This document shows, in pieces, positions 47,171-58,580 of a stretch of 64,000 bases of DNA. This DNA is from Platanthera guangdongensis (taxonomy: Eukaryota; Streptophyta; Magnoliopsida; Asparagales; Orchidaceae). The notes under the pieces were generated by a model. The model did not search any database. It saw only the letters and a list, made by a program, of their open reading frames with translations, and was not told the origin of the DNA. Both the position numbers and the translations under genes were made by a program. The stretch is taken from NCBI GenBank assembly GCA_039583875.1, contig CM077166.1:90146564-90210563 (forward strand). The letters run 5' to 3'. The stretch's first letter is position 1. Every line of letters starts with the position of its first letter.

Positions 47171-48101
47171 TTCATCAAAGTTAGTTAAATTTAATTTTTA
47201 GGTGATTTTATTTTAAGAAATAAATTTATGAAGTAAATTTGTTTAGAGAAATTTATTTAGACTTTTTCTCTAAAATTCTAATTAGTTTCAATTTCATAGT
47301 GCTTAGTTTAACAATTTTTAGATTTTAATTATCTCCATTTTAAACTTTAAGATTCTTAGGAAATTTTAATTTATTATAGTTGCTCTCCAATAATTTAAAT
47401 TTAATCTAAATTTTTGCTAGCCATTCCATTGTTTTTAATTTTTTGTTAGATCATATGTCATGGGGATAAGAGGATAAAATTCATTATCCCCTGGTACAAA
47501 TATGCAAAATTTTATTTTTGGTAAGATCTTATGTCATGGGAATCAAGTATTCCTTGGTACACATATGCAACCCCCAAAAGTGGAGTAAGACGATAAAATT
47601 CATTACTTCTAAGCAATTTTGTTTGAAGAGAAAAAAAACAGAAAAAAAATATCAAAAAGAAAAAACTTGTATGGGGTGAGAGGATAAAATTCATCACCCC
47701 TAATCTAAGATCTCTTCAATTACCTTTTTCCAAACACAAAAACCAATATAATTACTTTAAATTTAAATTAAAATTGTAAGAGAGCATAAGTATTAGTTTG
47801 AATTTTCCTTGAAGTCTCTTTTTAGTGGAAAAAGTGTTTATAATTTTTAATCTAATTTTGTTTGCTAAATACTTAATTTTGAGTTCTAATTATTTTATTA
47901 GAGAAAATTTTCCTAAATATTTAGCTCTTCACATTTTACTTTCATATTTTAGGACTTAGAAATTTTTAAATCCCTTAAGTTAATTTTTAACTTTCTTTTG
48001 ATTTAATAATTTTTTAGTTTAATAAAAAAATTATTTTAATTTCTTATAAGTACTCACATAGTTTTGCTCTGGATTAGCAAAAGCTTATGTATGAGGGTAT
48101 T
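47171..48101 (+). other. 3' untranslated region of unit 7, right part, with hairpin cluster
   Basis: Continues the unit 7 sequence from TTCATCAAAG. Hairpin cluster 47452-47700, well preserved: GGGGATAA/TTATCCCC and GGGGTGA/TCACCCC around the constant loop. The PPT before LTR 8 is ATGTATGAGGG. Confidence 0.75.
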
Positions 48102-49623
48102 TAATAAGTCTTTATTTATAGTATTTTTATATAGTTTTTATTTGATAAATAGCTATGTTTACTTCTAGTTTTTATTAATTTTTAAATTAATCCTTTTGTT
48201 TTCTTATTTCAGGTAAATTTGGGCTGCCAATAGCAAATTTGAGCGTACAGGACTGACCAGGAGATGAAACAGAAGAATCCTTGAGAAATCACTTCTACAC
48301 GCCCCTGTCACGGGCATGACCTTCAGGTCACGGGCGTGACACGTGGTCATGACCCATAGAGGAGCCCAGAGAACGACACACATCAGTTTAAAACTACACG
48401 CCCCTAGTCACGGGCTTGACCTATAGGTCACGGGCATGACCAGAAGGCGTGACCAAGGGGCTCAATTCGCCAAGTGAAGAACATCGGACAGTCAAGTACA
48501 CGCTCGTGACCCAAAGGTCACGGTCGTGACCCAGGGCGTGGCATATGCGTTTCCAGCCAGTAAATCAGCCGTTGCGCCAGATTTCCGTTGCGCCAGATCT
48601 TGGCGGTTTCTCCTCCAACGTTCCCGGGCTTTCAAGATGGTGGTTCTGAGCCTGACACACCCTAGTTCACCATCTTGACCTAGGGCGTGACGTTCCAAAA
48701 GTTTTTCCTATAAATTCCAGATGAGTTCAAGAGCTGGGGGGGGAGCCAGGAGGCCAATCTAGGAGTAGTTTTAGCTCGTTTATTTCCCTATTTTGCTGTA
48801 TTTTCTTTATGCAACTTTTGCCTTCATAGTATAGTTTGCCTTTCATTGTGTTTATTTCAATTACACTCTTTTTAGTAATAGTGTTCTTGCCCTTCTTTTT
48901 ATGTAATTTTTTCATCATGCTTAGTAGCTAAACTTCTTTTTGCACTTGATTATGATGAATCTTGGAATAAAATAAGCTTCTCAACTTTAATAAAAATGTT
49001 AAGTCCTTTACTTTACTCACTAATGATTTATCTTTGATTTATATTATATCGAATTCATATTGCGAGGATATGTTCTTTGATCTAAGATCTGTATCCAAAA
49101 TGACCGAGAGGTTGCGGATACGAGGAGATCACTTAAAGATAAATGTAGTTGCATGCACTCCTCGAGAGAGGACGACATAAATCTTCTGGATTGGAGTCAA
49201 ATACAATAGAGGGGTTCACCTCCTAAAGCAAGCTTAGGGGTTTCGACTGGCCGAGAGATCTTAATCGATCAACCTAAGGTTAGTCAAAAGCATAAGCTCG
49301 AGAGAGATGCTTTTGTACTTAAGGAACCTCCAGGGTTGGGTGAGCAATTTAAAAGTCTTGCGTACTTTATGTTCATAAAGGAGGTCTATTTTAGTCCAAG
49401 GGGATTCTAGATCAAGTGCGATATTTTATTTTGTTTTCTAGCTGTAGTTTAAATTCACTCATTTGTATTATTTAGATAAAATAATATCAATTTGTGTGAG
49501 TAGAAGTACTGAACAGGCCCCGAGTCTAATACGACATTTCCTATACTATATTTCGATAGGTATACTTGCCTATTTCGAGATTATAGTTTGGATATATTTT
49601 TAAAACTATAAAATTCCTCATCA
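48102..49623 (+). repeat. Array LTR 8 (deleted form)
   Basis: 1522 bp, first dinucleotide TA in place of TG. Same palindrome-region deletion as LTRs 4 and 7 (junction near 48583-48603). TATAAAT at 48709-48715. Confidence 0.9.
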
Positions 49624-49629
49624 AGTTTT

Positions 49630-49649
49630 TGGCGCCGCTACCGGGGATT
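49630..49649 (+). other. PBS of array unit 8
   Basis: TGGCGCCGCTACCGGGGATT, tRNA-Asp type. Confidence 0.8.
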
Positions 49650-49787
49650 CTTTTTGTTGATATTTAGAAAGCTCAAATTTTATTACTTTTATCATTCTCT
49701 TTCCCTACCCCAATTCTCTTTTTGATTTTCCTTTTTATTCACTTCCATTAGGTAAAGGTTGTTTTTTTTTCTTTTTACATTAAAAAA

Positions 49788-50932
49788 ATGTTATCGCAAT
49801 TGGCCGCTAAAATTGTCACGCTTCAGAATCAATTAGATATTTTGAAAGCCTCAAAACAGCGCCAAAGTGTTTGTTATTATTGTGGTGATTCTCATCAAAG
49901 TGAGTATTGTTATCTTTATTATTATAATTCACAGCTACCTTATGAAAATAAAATTGAATATAATTATGAAAATAACTATTCTCACTTTTATGATAATTCT
50001 CTTTCCAATTTTCATGAAAATAATTTTTCCAATTCCTTTAATTTTCATGAAAATAATTTTTTGAATTTAAACGAGAATACTTATTTTGATTGAAATAATT
50101 TTTCTTCTAGCTCAGACATTTGTTTTCCTTGTTCGCAAGATCAACCAGAAAACTTTCTGAGTTGTGAGAACAATTAATTGGATCCGAATTTTTATTCTTC
50201 TTTTAGCACACCACAATCGCTTTCTTCTAATTTTGGGGACTTTACGCAATTCATTGTTGATCCTCCCCAAAATTTAGAAGAAATTATTTCTTGTTCTAAT
50301 GATCCTTCACCCCCTCCAAATAGTTCAACTAGTACGGAACATGAATCTTCATGTGCCCCCTTGGTGACTTATTCGAAAGAGGAGGAAGAATTATTATATC
50401 CAGAATATTTTAAAGTTATGGGCACACCGGGTGAAATAGAAAAAAATAGGTTTATTCTCCTATTTCTCCCGATTTTCATTCTACTCATGAATTTTCAACA
50501 TCCACTTATGAATTTTTAGAAATTGAAATTCATGAAACTATAGTGCCCAGAAAATTTCTTTTAGATAACAACTTTATTTTAGAAAATACACAACCTATAC
50601 CTAATCATATAAATTCGCAAGAATCTCCTCCTTGTGAAGATTTTTCTGACGCGCTTACTTTTGATTTTTCTTTAATAAATGAATTTCATGAAGATGATGA
50701 GCCGTTGCAATCACACGTCTTCAACGATCCATTTGCCGCTCATCTACAAAAATTCACATCGCCTCAGGTATGTATAAGTGATGTGAATTTACATTTTCAA
50801 GTCAAATGTTCAAAAAAGGAGAATCAAGAAGCAAGCGGAGGAGTCGCTGGGCGAGCGTCTTCGACGTATCCACCCAAGCATGAATTAAGGGAGTTGCCCC
50901 TTCATCTTCAATATTATTTTCCTTTCTCCTAA
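49788..50932 (+). pseudogene. Array ORF, unit 8 (stops and frameshift)
   Basis: Start MLSQLAAKIVTLQNQLD with an intact zinc knuckle CYYCGDSHQSEYC. A stop at 50091 (TTA to TGA), another at about 50175, and a frame break near 50443. The last 130 residues are open again and end at the normal TAA. Confidence 0.8.
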
Positions 50933-52266
50933 TAATAACTGTCTAGCTTAAAGATGGGAAAAAGAAAAGCGCTCTTGGGAGACACCCCTTGCTTATCTTT
51001 TAATTTTTATGAATTTTTTTTCTAAATATTCACAAACTATTTTTCTTTCCCCCCTCCTACTTGACTTATAAACATTGGGGACAATGTATATTTTTAAGTA
51101 TGGGGGTGGATTCCTATTTTTTGTTTTTATTTAAAAATTCAAAAGAAAAATCTTTTTAAAATCTTAAAAATTACAAAATTTTGTTTTCTTTTTATTATCA
51201 AAAATAAAATACAAAAAAAAGAAAATAAAAAAATATATAATAAACTGCTGCTTAAATATTTTTGACTTTTCAGCAATTTATTTTGAGTTTCTTTATAAGA
51301 ATTTTTATAATTTTTGATTTTCTAAATCTTTTATTTAATCAAAGTTAGTTAAATTTAATTTTTATGTGATTTGATTTTAAGAAATAAATTTATGAAGTAA
51401 ATTTGTTTAGAGAAATTTATTTATTCGTTTTCTGTCAAATTCTAATTAGTTTCAATTTCATAGTGCTTAGTTTAACAATTTTTAGATTTTAATTATCTCC
51501 ACTTTAAACTTTAAGATTCTTAGGAAATTTTAATTTACTATAGTTGCTCTCCAGCAATTTTAATTTAATCTAATTTTTTGGTAGCCTTTCCCTTGTTTTT
51601 AACTTTCTTGTTAGATCATATGTCATGAAGATAAGAGGATAAAATCAATATCCTCTGATACACATATGGAAAATTTTATTTTTGGTTAGATCATATGTCA
51701 TGGGAATCAAGTATTCCTTGGTACACATATGCAACCCCCAAAAAAGGAGTAGGAGGATAATATTCATTACTCCTAAGCAATTTTGTTTGAAGAGAAAAAA
51801 AAATAGAAAACAAAATATCAAAAAGAAAAAATTTGTGTAGGGTGAGAGGATAAAATTCATCACCCCTAATCTAAGATCTCTTCAATTACCTTTTTCCAAA
51901 CCCAAAAACCAATATAATTGCTTTAGATTTAAATTAAAATTGTAAGAGAGCATAAGATGTAGTTTGGATTTTCTTTGAAGTCTCTTTTTTGTGGAAAAAG
52001 TGTTTATAATTTTTAATCTAATTTTTTTTGCTAAATACTTAATTTTGTGTTCTTATTATTTTATTACAGAAAATTTTCCTAAATATTTATCTCTTCACAT
52101 TTTACTTTCATATTTTAGGACTTTAAATTTTTTGAATCCCTTAAGTTAATTTTTAACTATTTTTGATTTAATAAATTTATAGTTTAATTAAAAAATTATT
52201 TTAATTTCTTATAAGTACTCTCATAGTTTTGCTCTGGAATAGCAAAAGCTTAAGTATGGGGGTATT
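50933..52266 (+). other. 3' untranslated region of unit 8 with hairpin cluster
   Basis: No gene. GGGGACAATGTAT then AAGTATGGGGGTGG near 51097; true PPT AAGTATGGGGG near 52251. Hairpin cluster 51617-51866; the first stem is weakened by a short deletion in its loop. Confidence 0.75.
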
Positions 52267-53943
52267 TGATAAGTCTTTATTTATAGTATTTTTATATAGT
52301 TTTTATTTAATAAATTGCTATGCTTATTTCTAGTTTTTATTAATTTTAAAATTAATCATTTTGTTTTCTTATTTCAGGTAAATTTGGGCTGCCAATAACA
52401 AATTGGAGCTTATAGGAGTGACCAGGAGATGAAACAGAAGAATCCTAGAAAAATCACTTCTCAACGCCCTTGTCACGGGCATGACCTTCAGGTCATGGGC
52501 GTGACAGGTGGCCGTGACCCACAGAGGAGCCCAGAGAACGGGACACATCAGTTTAAAACTACACGCCCCTAGTCACGGGCGGGACCTATAGGTCTCGGGC
52601 GTGACCAGAAGGCATGACCAGAAGGCGTGACCATGGGGCTCAATTCATCGTGCGAAGATCGTCGGACAGTCAAGTACACGCCCGTGACCCAAAGGACATG
52701 CGCGTGACCCAAGGCGTGGCATGTGCGTTTCTAGCCAGTAAATCAGCCGTTGCGCTAGATTTCTGTTGTAGCTTGACACGCCCATGGTCACGGGCGTGAC
52801 CAGGGGGCGTGACGCCTACATCAACACCTGTTTACTCCTGCCGTTTTCAGCTTCCCGTCGTTTTTCGGAAATAGAAATGACACGCCCTAGGTCACGGGCG
52901 TGACCTAGGGGCGTGACCCATCATTTAACAGATCCTTGCGGTTTCTCCTCCAACGTTCTCGGGCTTTCAAGACGGTGGTTCAAAGCCTGACACACCCTAG
53001 GTCACGGGCGTGACCTTCAAGAAGTTTTTCCTATAAATTCCAGATGAGTCCAAGAGCTGGGGGGAGCCAGGAGACCAATCTAGGAGTAGTTTTGTCTTGT
53101 TTATTTCCCTGTTTTGTTGTATTTTCTTTATGTAACTTTTGGCTTCATAGTTTAGTTTGACTTTCATTGTGTTTAATTCAATTACTATCTTTTTAGTAAT
53201 CATGTTCTTGCCCTTCTTTTTATGTCATTTCTTCATCATGCTTAGTAGCTAAACTTCTTTTTGCATTTGATCATGATGAATATTGGAATAAAATAAGCTT
53301 CTCAACTTTATTAAAAATGTCAAGTCCCTTACTTTACTCACTAACGATTTATCTTTAATTTATATTGAATCGAATTCATATTGCGCGGATATGTTCTTTG
53401 ATCTAAGATCCGTATCTTAAATGATCGAGAGGTTGCAGATACGAGGAGATCACTCAAAGATAAAAGCAGTTGCATGCACTCCTCGAGAGAGGACGACACA
53501 AATCTTCCGGATTGGAGTCAAATCCAATAGAGGGGTTCACTGCCTAAAGCAAGCTTAGGGGTTTCGACTGGCCGAAAGGTCTTAATCGATCAGCCTAAGG
53601 TTAGTCAAAAGCATGAGCACGAGAGAGAGCTTTTGTACTTAAGGAACCTCCACAGTCGGGTGAGCAATTTAACAGTCTTGCGTCCTTTATGTTCATAAAG
53701 GAGGTTTATTTTAGTCCAAGGGGATTCTAGATCAAGTGCTATATTTTATTTTGTTTTCTAGCTTTAGTTTAAATTCACTCATTTCTATTATTTAGATAAA
53801 ATAATATCAATTTGTGTGAGTAGAAGTACTCAACAGGCCCCGAGTCTAATACGACATGTCCTATACTATATTTCGATAGGTACTCTTGCCTATTTCGAGA
53901 TTATAGTTTGGATATATTTTTAAAACTATAAAATTCCTCATCA
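52267..53943 (+). repeat. Array LTR 9 (3' outermost)
   Basis: 1677 bp, TGATAAGTC...CCTCATCA. It contains the full palindrome set, including arms at 52879-52915. TATAAAT at 53032-53038. It is followed not by a PBS but by AGGATTCCGAG, the host sequence. Confidence 0.9.
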
Positions 53944-53948
53944 AGGAT
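53944..53948. repeat. Right TSD of the array, AGGAT
   Basis: Matches 10061-10065 exactly. Confidence 0.85.
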
Positions 53949-54395
53949 TCCGAGACCGCGGACCGTATGCGCGCTCGCTCTGCCGAACTGGAGGAGAAGA
54001 ACAAAGTATTGGAGGTGCAGAACAAGGGGCTCCAGGGCGAGATAACTCGCCTAATGGACGTCATCCTCCTTGCATCGGGCAGTAAGTTGGGCGCCACAGT
54101 CAAGAGGCAAAAAATCTTTAGCGAGTCGGAGGTCGCCAAGAAGCTGCGTGTCAACTCCATCAGCATCGCCGACTACACCCTGCAAGGCATCTGATACATG
54201 CAGGTGTTAACGGAAGGTTATGAGTAGATGACAGTGAGGGACTTGGTGGCGGAGCTATTCTGCCCTCCCGCTTACTCCCCTGACGAGAAAGAAAACAGCT
54301 TTGATTCACTCATCAAGGGTGTCTCCTGCTTTACCGCAATTCTAGAGGGGAGGGGGAGAGCTAGCTCAACCACCTTTTTTGCTATACTTTTGTAA
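53946..54395 (+). pseudogene. Antisense ORF of the Tat-like element, last part
   Basis: Continues the exon interrupted at 10062: DSETADRMRARSAELEEK then KVLEVQNKGLQGEITRLMDVILL, a coiled coil like the one before the array, then SEVAKKLRVNSISIADY. Stops at 54192 and about 54225 interrupt the frame, which otherwise runs to a TAA at 54393. The coiled-coil C-terminus is typical of plant 'putative gypsy type transposon' proteins. Confidence 0.55.
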
Positions 54396-55019
54396 ATCTC
54401 TTTCCCCCTTTTTGTAACCTCATCGAGGTGAGCTCCTTTTTAAATAGCGAATTCATCAATGGTAAATTACTTAGCAAAAATTTCTTCTATGTACTTGTTT
54501 AATTTTTGTATTGCACTCGCACGCGCGCCGCCCCTTCTCTGTACGACCTCGTAAGGATATAATTCGTCATTAGAATGTACTTGAGTTACCATATGTACAT
54601 GCGCAGAGACCTCGAGATCTCGCCACCCCTTAATAGTAGGGCCTGGCTACTCGCCGAGCTAGGCCTGCGACCATCAAGCTCGCTTCGGGATTCATTCCCA
54701 TTAGAGACTTGTTATAAACCAAAATTCTCCAAGTAAAATGTCGATAGGATGGAGTGTAGTTGTCGAGGACTGCCTCAACATGCTCTTATTTAGTAGATGC
54801 CAAGATCTTGGCTCGAAAAGTTTAACTCTGACTTGGTTAGATTGTGCCAACCCATGGTGGTTGCTGAGACCCCGGCACACCACATCTGGTCTTTCTTGGG
54901 GATTGTTGGGTCTAACCCCTAGTTTCCCTCGTGATCTTTCCTCGTGGCCTCTTCCCCAACATCAACTTCAATGCCTTGTGTTGATTGGCAAGAGAAGCCC
55001 AGGACTTGGTTCTGTAGCA
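54396..55019. other. Non-coding spacer of the Tat-like element
   Basis: A T-rich stretch after the antisense ORF, then sequence without a recognisable gene. The part after about 54830 begins to resemble the minisatellite units to its right. Confidence 0.4.
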
Positions 55020-56110
55020 ACAACGTTATCCACAGTGGACCCCTACCTTATCAGCTTGGTGAAAGTCTGATTGTGGGGGTTGCTTGGGACATAGCTCCAG
55101 AGCAAGAACAATGTCCACTGAGGACCCCTTCCCTGAAAGCTAGTTGAGAGCCTGATAGAGCATGCAGCTCGGGTCTTAGCTCTAGAGAAAAAAAACATCC
55201 ACCGAGGACCCCCTGCCCTGCAAGCTAGGTGAGAGCCTGATAGCGGGTGCAGCTTAGGACTTAGCTCTAGATCAAGAACAACATCAACCAATGTCCCTTG
55301 CCCTACCATCTAGGTGAAAGCCTGACAGCGGGAGCAGCTCGATACTTCGCTCCAGAGCAACCACCGGTCAATACCACCGACCCAATAAAATAGATGAGAG
55401 CCTGATGGCGGGTATTGAGCATAAACCACACTTTCACTTAGCCAACCACCGGGTGCTACCACCGGCCCAATCACCTAGGTGAGACCGTGATGGCGGGTGT
55501 TGATCATCAACCAAGTTTCTTTTGGCCACAACTGGGCGCTACCACCTGCACAATCAACTAGGTGAGAGTATGACGGCAAGCGTTGTGCATCAACTGGACT
55601 TTCTTTTTGCCAAACACTGGGTACTCCCACCGACCTAATCAGCCAGGTGAGATCCTGACGATGCGTGTTGTGCACCAACCAGACTCTCCCGTAGCCAACC
55701 ATCGGGTGATACCACTGACCCAATCACCTAGGTGAAATCCTGGCAGCGAGTGTTGAACATCAACCGGACTTTCCTTTGTCCAACCACAGTGCGCTACCAC
55801 CAGCCCAGTCAGCTAGGTGAGAGCCTGACGACGGGTGTTTAGCGTCAACCGGACTTTCTATTGGCCAATCATCGGGATCTACCACCGACCCAATAATCTA
55901 GGAGATAACCTAACGACGGGTTTTGAGCATCAATAGGACTTTCCTTTGGCCAACCATCGGGCGCTACCATCAGCCCAATCATCTAGGTGAGTGCCTGGCG
56001 GCGGGTGTTGAGCATCAATCGGTCTTTACCTTGGTCAACCATCGGGCACTACCACCAACCCAATCAGCTAAGTGAGAGCCTGATGTTGGGTGTGAGCATC
56101 AACCAGATAA
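55020..56110. repeat. Minisatellite, about 13 units of 81-88 bp
   Basis: The word GTGAGAGCCTGATGGCGGGTG, in variant forms, recurs near 55060, 55145, 55228, 55312, 55393, 55477, 55562, 55645, 55731, 55815, 55897, 55985 and 56070. Between copies are CACCGGGCGCTACCACC and CCCAATCA blocks. Divergence between units is high. It lies between integrase and the antisense ORF. Confidence 0.85.
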
Positions 56111-56199
56111 TTTTACTCAACCTAGTCACATGTTGTTCTAGCCAAGCGAATGAATCATTAGCAAATAATAAGAACGTGAAAAAAAAACTCTCATTACTT

Positions 56200-57553
56200 T
56201 CAAGTGTAGAATTGTTTTATGTCATCTCCGCTCCAAGCATGAATGATGGGTTCCACTTCTACATCTTGGAGGTGATATCCTCATGATTTCAAGGACTCTC
56301 GGATTACATAGGGACCTTCCCCATTGGTATTCAGCTTGTCGACGGATTCCGACCTCCCGGCGGCATTGACCTTCTTCAGGACCAAGTCCCCCCATGTAAA
56401 TTTATTGATTCTGACATGCTTATCAAAACACATGGCATCGACCTTCTTCAGGACCAAGTAGACCTCTTCTTATCGGATAATTGACAAGTCGCGCAGCTCC
56501 TCCACCATATAAAGGGAGAGTCGAAGCTCGTCCTCATTCTCGGCCCTCCACTCTTCTCTTCCTTCCTCTACTGCCAATACCTGAGGTGTCCGAACCTCGA
56601 ACTCTATGGGGAAAACTGCTTCGCATCCATGAGAGAGCTTGAAGGTGGTCTACCCCATGGCCATGTTAGGAGTAGTCCTCAGGGACCAGAGGACTGAAGG
56701 AAGTAATCCTAACTAGCTCCCCTTCAAGTTTTCCACCTTCTTCTTTAGGAGGTTCATGATGATCTTGTTCTCCGCCTACACGCACCTGTTGCTCCTAGGA
56801 TGATGGACTAACACGAACCTGAGATCATTCCCAAGTTGCCCGTAGAAAATGATGAAGTCGGTGCTAGCAAACTGTGGGCCATTCTACATGCGATGTCCTA
56901 GGGAAGTCCATGCCGACAGATGATCTCTCCACATATAAAGTTTTTGATAATTGGGAGGTCACTTTGGTCAATTCCTTTACCTCCAACCACTTGAAAAAAT
57001 AATCGATCATGACCAGAAATGACCTCCTTTGCCCACTGGCCTGAGGGAAGGGCTCTACCAAGGTCCATTCCCCATATGTAGAATGGATACGGTGCCATGA
57101 TTCTTCTGAGAAGCTGAGCTAGTAGTAGCTGGAGAGGGGCAAACAACTGGCACTTGAGACACTTCTTTGTGAATTCAGCGGCATCTTGTCCCAGGGTCTT
57201 CCAGAAGTACCCTTACCTGACTATCCTTCCTTCCAATGTCTTGCTCCCCGAGTGACTCTCACACTCTCCGGAATGGACTTCTTCCAAGATCCTCTGGACT
57301 TCCATCGGCCAAGCAACGTGCCAAAAACTCCGAGAGGGACTTTTAATATAACTGCACATCGTGAATGAGGCAGTATGCTGACTTATGCTTGAATTGCTTC
57401 TTATCCACCCCATCCGAGAACTACCCTGTGGATAGGAAATTTGCAAAAGGATCCATCCACAAGTGGTGCTCGTCCACATCCATCAGCTCCCCCTCCGCGA
57501 TGGGTCGGCAAAACAAGTAGTTGATGGTCCCCTCACCTGGGTTCCATGCTGGG
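56200..57553 (-). pseudogene. Ty3/gypsy integrase, Tat-like, C-terminal pol
   Basis: Minus-strand reading gives the end of a gypsy polyprotein with many stops: WMDPFANFLSTG, a broken HHCC region, a core with DYFFKWLEVKELTK and NGPQFAS, then the FRFVLVHHPRSN and LWSLRTTPNMAMG equivalents. It continues with IEFEVRTPQVLAVEEGREEWR, WGDLVLKKVNAAGR (GPY/F-type module GEGPYVIRE) and IHAWSGDDIKQFYT, ending at a TGA (56200-56202). Integrase joins the element cDNA to host DNA. The upstream side is cut by the Athila LTR at 57554. The VEEGREEWR and IKQFY endings match Tat-lineage elements. Confidence 0.8.
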
Positions 57554-57716
57554 TGATGAATTGTAAATATACGTATTTTTGTGTACATTAATTTAGTTTT
57601 TTTCATCGTTTTTACTTATTTTTGTTCAATAAAATGCTCCTATTTTTGTAAATTTACTACTAGCTTATTTTATTTTATTTTTTAGGAAAAAAGAAAAATC
57701 TGTCAAAACAGTGCTG

Positions 57717-57765
57717 TCACGCCCGTGTACTGTTGGTCACGCCCGTGACCAGGGCGTGATACGTC
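57717..57765. repeat. GTCACGCCCGTG palindromes in Athila LTR
   Basis: GTCACGCCCGTGTAC then GGTCACGCCCGTGACC with a flanking GGGCGTGA. More diffuse copies follow at 57800-57835 and 58080-58130. Same words as in the array LTRs. Confidence 0.65.
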
Positions 57766-57844
57766 AAAATCCCGAGAAATGAATAAATTTTGAAGAAATT
57801 GCTTGACACGCCCGGTCACACACCCGTGACATGACCCTTGTCTA

Positions 57845-57985
57845 GCGCTCGCCGATCCTCCGCTCGACGATCCTCCGCTCGATGATTTGCCGCTCGACGA
57901 TTTTGCCGCTCAACTATTTTGCTGCTCGACCACTTTCCGCTCGACGATTTGCCGCTCGATGACATTCCGCTCGACGATCGTCGAA
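57845..57985. repeat. CCGCTCGACGATTTG tandem words in Athila LTR
   Basis: About nine copies of a 14-18-bp unit CCGCTCGACGATTTG, ending in the palindrome TCGACGATCGTCGA. Similar to words in the copia LTRs. Confidence 0.7.
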
Positions 57986-58260
57986 CCCCCGACACTCACA
58001 GAGTCACGCCGTGACCTTGGGCGCGACTTCTCCACCTGGCCGACAAGACCCGCGCGACAACTTTTGATGCACCACGCCCAGATCCACCTCCTCGAGACGC
58101 CCATCGTCACGCCGAGACCTGGGGCGTGACCACTGCGTGACTGACACATGTCCAGCCCGAAGTCCACTTTCCCGTCAAATCACTGGCCGCCTTCGCAAAT
58201 AGTAGTGACACGCCTGCCGACACGCCTGTGTTAGAGGCCGTGCACTTAGATTTTTTTTCC

Positions 58261-58268
58261 TATAAATA
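58261..58268 (+). promoter_or_regulatory. TATA box of the Athila LTR
   Basis: TATAAATA in the context TTTCCTATAAATACCCC, the same context as in the array LTRs. Confidence 0.6.
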
Positions 58269-58549
58269 CCCCACTTCTATAATGACCAAGGGTTCACATT
58301 TTTGAGCCACTTTAGTGTGTTTTGTGGGCTGCATCCGTGGCTTCCTTTGCTATATAAGGAGATTTCTCCCCCCTTCTTTTCATGTTTGTTTTTGCTTTAG
58401 CTTTAGCTTTGTAATAGCTTTGTAATAGTCTATTTTAATCAATAAAAATGTTAGTTTTTCTCTTCTTAAATGACTTTGGAATGAACTTATGTGCCCACTT
58501 TTCTTCTCATTGTATCCTTAGTTTCTCCTCTGTTCTTCCTTTTATGAAA

Positions 58550-58580
58550 AGTGTGTGTGTGTGTGTGTATGAGTGTAACT
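58550..58580. repeat. (GT)n microsatellite
   Basis: Nine to ten GT dinucleotides followed by ATGAGTGTA. Confidence 0.8.

Larger units (their letters stand above)
10066..53943 (+). mobile_element. Tandem LTR-retrotransposon array, 9 LTRs and 8 internals
   Basis: LTRs start at 10066, 14423, 19057, 23352, 27471, 31792, 36102, 48102 and 52267, and alternate with internal regions that each carry one ORF. All units face the plus strand. Period is about 4.1-4.6 kb apart from unit 7, which holds an 8.8-kb later insertion. There is no TSD between units; only the outermost LTRs are flanked by AGGAT. No protease, reverse transcriptase or integrase is encoded, so the family is non-autonomous. It resembles Athila in its LTR ends (TGAT...ATCA), its tRNA-Asp PBS and its C-x2-C-GG-x-H-x4-C zinc knuckle. 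Confidence 0.9.
8220..57553 (-). mobile_element. Old Tat-like gypsy element, split by the array
   Basis: The minus-strand integrase (56200-57553), a minisatellite (55020-56110) and a plus-strand coiled-coil/transposon-domain ORF (54395 back to about 8420) occur in the order of Tat-lineage gypsy elements that carry an antisense ORF between pol and the 3' LTR. The tandem array (10066-53943) interrupts the antisense ORF and the Athila element at 57554 cuts the upstream pol. The 3' LTR expected to the left was not recognised; 8220-8420 shows nothing clear. The extent given is therefore approximate. Confidence 0.55.

Noticed and set aside
54738..55070. ORFs of 60-110 residues in and beside the minisatellite (54738-55723)
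   Set aside because: They run through tandem repeat units or non-coding spacer and show no domain.
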